This document shows positions 6,393 to 9,701 of a stretch of DNA of 9,701 nt, piece after piece (the first letter of the stretch is position 1; the number at the start of each line of letters is the position of its first letter). The translations under genes were made by a program, and so were the position numbers. Source of the stretch: Methanothrix harundinacea (GTDB taxonomy: Archaea; Halobacteriota; Methanosarcinia; Methanotrichales; Methanotrichaceae); NCBI GenBank assembly GCA_002502785.1, contig DAQG01000038.1, positions 1 through 9,701 on the forward strand, read 5' to 3'. The notes below the pieces were generated by a model. That model was not told the DNA's origin. It did not search any database and worked only from the letters and a program-made list of their open reading frames with translations.

Positions 6393-7286
6393 ATGAAAGA
6401 GCCTTTACAAATTGCGTTTTACGGAAAAGGGGGCATTGGAAAATCCACCGTTTCATCCAATGTTGCCGCCGCTTTAGCGGAAATGGGAAAGAAGGTGATG
6501 CAGGTGGGCTGCGATCCTAAGGCGGACTGCACCAGGAACCTGAGAGGCGATCGAGATATTCCCACGATACTGGATGTGATGAGGGAGAAGGGCGGAGACA
6601 AGCTCGAGCTGACGGAGATGGGCAGGGGCAAGAGCATAGATCTTGACGAGGTGGTTTTCTCCGGATTCGGGGGAGTTTTATGCGTTGAGGCGGGTGGACC
6701 TGAGCCGGCCGTGGGCTGCGCTGGACGGGGAATAAAAGTTGCAGTAGAGCTGCTCAGGCGTCTGGGCGTCTACAAGAGCGGCCTAGATGTGGTCATATAC
6801 GACGTCTTGGGAGACGTCGTCTGCGGAGGCTTTGGCATGCCTCTGCGCCAGGGGCTTGCAGAAGACGTTTACGTGGTGACGTCAGCCGATTATCTCGCGA
6901 TCTACGCCGCGAACAACATCTGCAAAGGGATCGAGCGGCATGCTGGAAGGGGCGGATCGACTCTGGGCGGCATCGTTTACAACGTCCGGGGGCCTCTGGA
7001 CGATCTGGAGCTGGTGGAGGAGTTTGCCGCCAAGATCGGATCAACGGTGACGGGATCGATACCAAGCGATCCACTGATCACTGAGAGCGAGCTTTACGGC
7101 CAGACCGTCATAGAGTATGCGGGAGAGTCCCTGGCCGCCGAGAGGTTCAGGATACTTGCCACCTCAATTCTGGAGAATGGTAGCGCTGTGGTTCCCAAGC
7201 CTCTCACCAGAGATAGCCTAGCGGTGATGGCGCAGAAGATCAGGGAGGAGACAAGGAAGAAGGCCAGAATGTCGGTCGTCGCATGA
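6393..7286 (+). CDS. NifH/BchL/CfbC-superfamily iron protein (nitrogenase-like reductase component)
   Basis: Cytoplasmic ATP-dependent electron donor, 297 residues, of the nitrogenase iron-protein superfamily. Visible hallmarks are the P-loop GKGGIGKST (11-19), switch I region GCDPKAD (39-45), the segment VEAGGPEPAVGCAGRG with cluster ligand Cys109 and Arg112 (equivalent to the NifH ADP-ribosylation Arg), switch II DVLGD (137-141), and second cluster ligand Cys144 in DVVCGGF. Two such subunits should share one [4Fe-4S] cluster. A 10-residue insertion-like stretch, EMGRGKSIDL (75-84), precedes the EVVFSGFGG strand. The C-terminal tail past about 265 is basic and longer than in typical CfbC or BchL. 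No NifD/NifK or CfbD-like partner is in the window. The neighbours (GATE membrane protein, CobN-like chelatase) suggest tetrapyrrole or cofactor reduction rather than N2 fixation. It could be CfbC (F430 synthesis), but I do not assign it; a group IV homologue of unknown role is equally possible. Confidence 0.93.
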   Translation: MKEPLQIAFYGKGGIGKSTVSSNVAAALAEMGKKVMQVGCDPKADCTRNLRGDRDIPTILDVMREKGGDKLELTEMGRGKSIDLDEVVFSGFGGVLCVEAGGPEPAVGCAGRGIKVAVELLRRLGVYKSGLDVVIYDVLGDVVCGGFGMPLRQGLAEDVYVVTSADYLAIYAANNICKGIERHAGRGGSTLGGIVYNVRGPLDDLELVEEFAAKIGSTVTGSIPSDPLITESELYGQTVIEYAGESLAAERFRILATSILENGSAVVPKPLTRDSLAVMAQKIREETRKKARMSVVA

Positions 7287-7338
7287 GCGCCCATTGAGTC
7301 TGATCTGAAAGCTAAGCTGGCAGATAGCAGGTGTCATA

Positions 7339-8283
7339 TTGGCCTTCTTCGATATCCTTTCAGAATCTCTGAGTTCGACGGTCTCCACCATGAAGATCGT
7401 ATTCCTGATGCTCTTTCTGACAGGCATAATGGTGGAGATGGGGTTATTTAATCGAGTCTCGTTCATTGCCAGGCCCCTGGTCTCGATATCGCGCTTGCCT
7501 GCCATCTCGGCATCTACCTTTGTGATCAGCTTCGGTTCTGTTTTGGCCGCCAATACCATGACGGCCAGGCTGGCAGAGGAAGGGCGTCTTTCGAGTCGCC
7601 AGACCTTCCTCAGCGCCTTGATGAACACCGTTCCGGTCTATTTTCGCGAATTCTTCACATATCAATTGGCCTTTGTGATCCCCGTCTTGGGCCCGCTTGC
7701 GGGTGGGATGTATGCGATTATATTTTTCGCTACAGGGATTATAAAGCTGTTAATCGTGGTGGTCCTGGGAAGAAAATTTTTGTTCGATGATCCGATGGTC
7801 TTAGAAGGACCGATTAAACTGTCACCAAAGACGAACATATTGGAGGCCGCGCAGGGCTCCTTGAGAGGTGAGACCCCGATATTTCTCAGGATGGCCGGCA
7901 TCTTCTTCATAACGACCTTCTCAGTTCTCTACCTCGATGAAATGGGCGTTCTCGCATCTTTGGATGCAGCTTCCATCGCCCATATCTTTCAGGTCCCTCC
8001 TGAGACGATAGTTCCGCTGACTGTATTCGTGGCCATCCCCAAGGCTGGCATGTCCCTTCTCGGCCCCATGATTCAAAACGGCAGCCTTTCGGAAGTTAAG
8101 GCCTTGATAGTCCTGATGTTGGGAAGCATGTTCATGCTCCCGTTTATAGCCCTCAGATCACAGATCCCCAATTATACTTCGATCTTCGGCATGCGGATGG
8201 GGGTCTCACTGGTTGTGATCTCCACGTTCATCAGCATCATGGTGAGGCTGACAGTGCTGTTCCTGCTGATGATGGCGACCTGA
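7339..8283 (+). CDS. GATE/nucleoside-recognition domain membrane protein
   Basis: Integral membrane protein of about 314 residues with roughly eight hydrophobic segments (near 17-35, 56-74, 105-120, 124-143, 181-198, 224-242, 253-272 and 285-312). It resembles the Gate family (Pfam nucleoside recognition), seen in spore-maturation proteins and in the FeoB transporter core. The family-like elements are polar breaks in helices, such as SFGSVLAANTMTARLAE and VAIPKAGMSLLGPMI. A soluble loop at about 145-178 separates the two halves. The start is TTG 7339: AGGTG ends five bases before it, and no in-frame ATG near the N-terminus fits. It lies 52 nt after the NifH-like gene with no terminator between, so co-transcription is likely. 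It may move a metal ion or small cofactor; the name nucleoside recognition does not prove a nucleoside substrate. Confidence 0.85.
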   Translation: MAFFDILSESLSSTVSTMKIVFLMLFLTGIMVEMGLFNRVSFIARPLVSISRLPAISASTFVISFGSVLAANTMTARLAEEGRLSSRQTFLSALMNTVPVYFREFFTYQLAFVIPVLGPLAGGMYAIIFFATGIIKLLIVVVLGRKFLFDDPMVLEGPIKLSPKTNILEAAQGSLRGETPIFLRMAGIFFITTFSVLYLDEMGVLASLDAASIAHIFQVPPETIVPLTVFVAIPKAGMSLLGPMIQNGSLSEVKALIVLMLGSMFMLPFIALRSQIPNYTSIFGMRMGVSLVVISTFISIMVRLTVLFLLMMAT

Positions 8284-8365
8284 TCCCCCAGTCTATTTAG
8301 CTGTGGCTTTGATGGAGCAGGAGGACGAGCCGGATGCCCATCTACATTTTGACATTATTTCAAAA

Positions 8366-8376
8366 TTTAAAAATAG
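8366..8376 (+). promoter_or_regulatory. Upstream TATA-like box
   Basis: TTTAAAAATAG lies about 140 bp before the chelatase ATG. A start near 8396 would fall in the T-run, so the second box near 8408-8417 (GATATATTAA) is the better core promoter. Both remain candidates. Confidence 0.35.
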
Positions 8377-8395
8377 TATATGAAATTAGTGGACG

Positions 8396-8402
8396 TTTTT
8401 TT
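8396..8402 (+). terminator. Oligo-T tract after the GATE gene
   Basis: Seven consecutive T follow GGACG, 113 bases after the GATE stop codon. Such tracts end transcripts in archaea. It sits immediately before the putative chelatase promoter, which fits a boundary between two transcription units. Confidence 0.45.
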
Positions 8403-8411
8403 AGAACGATA

Positions 8412-8440
8412 TATTAACAATTTAACCAAAATTGTTAATA
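8412..8440. promoter_or_regulatory. Perfect 12-bp-arm palindrome, candidate operator of the chelatase gene
   Basis: TATTAACAATTT (8412-8423) and AAATTGTTAATA (8429-8440) are exact reverse complements around a 5-base spacer. The left arm overlaps a TATA-like box (8408-8417), and the right arm reaches the expected start region, about 68 nt before ATG 8508. A dimeric repressor bound here would block polymerase. A metal sensor such as NikR, DtxR or Fur type would fit the chelatase context, but the sequence does not match a site I can name. An RNA hairpin is a second reading. Confidence 0.65.
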
Positions 8441-8507
8441 ATAAGGTGAGATCTAGTCAGAAAGTCAGCGATGATATCTCAAAAACGTCATTCTTGGTGA
8501 TGCCGAA

Positions 8508-9701
8508 ATGTTGATAGTATCCGTTACCTGGAGCAGCGAACTGCCCGTCCTGCTGGAGAGCGCGAAGGAGCTCGGCCTGGAGCTGGAAGCTTGGTCCTCT
8601 TCCCAGATCGCCGAACCTCAAGATATGGAAAGATGCCTCGAATCGCTTAAAAGAGCTCAAATCATACTCCTCCATCCCTCCAGCGATGCCTGCTGGGATG
8701 AGATAATTCCAGCTTTGGACCCCAAGACGCCTGTGATCTCCTTTGGGCGGGACCCCTCTCACTGGGTTCTCTCTACCGTCTCCTCGGAGATCACCACCAC
8801 CGTCAACAGATACATCCTCTTCGGCGGGACCGAGAACTACAAGAATATGCTTAAATATGCCTGCAGCCAGGTCCTCGGTCTCGATTTCAACTACGATCCG
8901 CCTCAAGAACTGCTCTGGCAGGGGCTGTACCATCCCCGTCATGAAACGCCCTTCACCACTCTCGATGAATATCTGAAGTGGTATGGCCCGCTGATGCCTT
9001 TGACCGTTGGCATAATCTTTTCGCGTACCTACTGGGCCAACGGTGATCTGGCCCTCGTCAATGCCCTCATCGCAGAGCTGGAAAAGCAGTTCTCTGTTCT
9101 CCCCGTATTTTGCTTCGGCATGGGAGATGAGGATCTGGGCGCCTGGTCCAGCGGCCAGGCATCAGAAGCGTTCTTCCTCGGCAGGGTCGATGCCATAATC
9201 AACCTTCAGCCCATCTTCCGCACCAAAAATCTGGAGGATGCCGTTGGTCATCTCGCAAAGCTGGACGTCCCAGTATTTCATCCCCTCACCGTCTATCATA
9301 AGACGGAAGAGGACTGGCAGAAGGACGTACACGGCCTCTCCAGCAGCGAGGTGGGGTGGTCTGTGGCCATGCCGGAGTTCGAGGGGATCATTGAGCCTCT
9401 GATAATTGGCGTGACCGATAAATCGGTTTCAGATGGCGCTCTGATAGAAAGGCGTGTCCCTCTTGACGAAAGGGTCTCCAAGGTCTGCAGGCGCGTCTCT
9501 GCCTGGATCTCTCTCCGAAAGAAGCCCGCTGCGGAGAGACGGGTGGCCTTCATTCTGCACAACAACCCCTGCGTATCTGTGGAGGCCTCCGTGGGAGGGG
9601 GGGCCCATCTCGACACCCTGGAGAGCGTGGCCCGCATCATGAACCATATGGTCGAGACGGGCTACAATCTGGAGAATCCTCCTACCCCTCTCCAAGATCT
9701 A
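8508..9701 (+). CDS. cobN: CobN/BchH-family metal chelatase large subunit (3' end outside window)
   Basis: N-terminal 398 codons of a large ATP-dependent metal-chelatase subunit, the class that inserts Co2+ into hydrogenobyrinate diamide (CobN) or Mg2+ into protoporphyrin (BchH). ATG 8508 is preceded by GGTGA seven bases upstream, and an in-frame stop at 8472 limits any extension. Diagnostic blocks are VSVTWSSELP at the N-terminus, WSVAMPEFEGIIEPLIIG (284-301), LHNNPC (350-355) and GGGAHLDTLES (363-373), then GYNLENPP. CobN proteins are usually about 1200-1300 residues, so two thirds lie beyond the window. A run of seven G at 9597-9603 is inside the conserved Gly block; the frame continues through it. 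Methanogens normally insert cobalt and nickel early with a small CbiX/CfbA chelatase, so the metal and ring used by this CobN-like protein are open. No small CobS/ChlI or CobT/ChlD partners are seen here. Confidence 0.92.
   Translation, partial: MLIVSVTWSSELPVLLESAKELGLELEAWSSSQIAEPQDMERCLESLKRAQIILLHPSSDACWDEIIPALDPKTPVISFGRDPSHWVLSTVSSEITTTVNRYILFGGTENYKNMLKYACSQVLGLDFNYDPPQELLWQGLYHPRHETPFTTLDEYLKWYGPLMPLTVGIIFSRTYWANGDLALVNALIAELEKQFSVLPVFCFGMGDEDLGAWSSGQASEAFFLGRVDAIINLQPIFRTKNLEDAVGHLAKLDVPVFHPLTVYHKTEEDWQKDVHGLSSSEVGWSVAMPEFEGIIEPLIIGVTDKSVSDGALIERRVPLDERVSKVCRRVSAWISLRKKPAAERRVAFILHNNPCVSVEASVGGGAHLDTLESVARIMNHMVETGYNLENPPTPLQDL

Noticed and set aside
6109..6396. 95-codon + strand frame overlapping the end of the fifth binding-protein gene
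   Set aside because: It is out of frame with a strongly supported gene and crosses the promoter of the NifH-like gene; no ribosome site or domain is seen.
8312..8383. 23-codon small frame in the gap before the chelatase gene
   Set aside because: No Shine-Dalgarno site precedes it, and its end runs through AT-rich promoter-like sequence.
8457..8942. 161-codon open frame on the minus strand
   Set aside because: It lies opposite the chelatase gene, whose frame shows clear CobN family blocks; the minus frame has no recognisable motif.
9597..9603. Seven-G run as a frameshift or sequencing error in the chelatase gene
   Set aside because: The frame before and after it encodes the expected conserved block GGGAHLDTLES, so the run appears correct.
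1..9701. CRISPR array, insertion sequence, transposase or phage genes
   Set aside because: No regularly spaced repeats, terminal inverted repeats flanking a transposase, or phage-type proteins were found on either strand.

Overview
This window looks like archaeal, most likely methanogen, DNA. The genes have purine-rich Shine-Dalgarno sites (GGTGA or GAGGT). Intergenic promoters look like TATA boxes, and both a nitrogenase-iron-protein homologue and a CobN-type chelatase are present. Base composition is moderate, and tandem families of surface-exported binding proteins carry dockerin-like domains. A Methanothrix/Methanosarcinales source is my best guess; it is an inference from gene content and was not tested by any search.

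Region 1 (2-6242) holds five consecutive + strand genes for exported periplasmic-binding-protein-like subunits of the BtuF/FepB/TroA superfamily, the family that binds corrinoids, haem and iron chelates. The first is cut by the left window edge. Genes 1, 2 and 3 are packed stop-to-start (0 and 1 nt gaps), with the ribosome binding site of each next gene written into the last codons of the previous one. Genes 2, 3 and 4 have a signal peptide, then a two-loop EF-hand/dockerin-like module of about 50 residues, then the binding domain. Gene 5 has a signal peptide but no dockerin module. A roughly 300-bp non-coding stretch between genes 3 and 4 holds a tandem repeat, several inverted repeats and a TATA box framed by a perfect 8-bp inverted repeat. 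No permease or ATPase is present in the window.

Region 2 (6393-8283) holds a NifH-superfamily ATPase with every hallmark residue of an iron protein (P-loop, both cluster cysteines, switch motifs). It is followed after 52 nt by a polytopic membrane protein of the GATE/nucleoside-recognition family that starts with TTG.

Region 3 (8284-9701) is an intergenic region with an oligo-T stretch, TATA-like sequences and a perfect 12-bp-arm palindrome. It is followed by the first 398 codons of a CobN/BchH-type metal chelatase large subunit that runs off the right edge.

Read together, the window could be an uptake-and-modification locus for a metal tetrapyrrole. The binding proteins would capture a corrinoid or other tetrapyrrole or metal chelate outside the cell, possibly docked to the surface by calcium-dependent dockerin modules. 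The GATE protein could move a metal or small molecule across the membrane. A CobN-like chelatase and a NifH-like reductase resemble the BchH and BchL pair of chlorophyll synthesis and the CfbC arm of F430 synthesis. This functional reading is inference; the gene families are well supported by the sequence.
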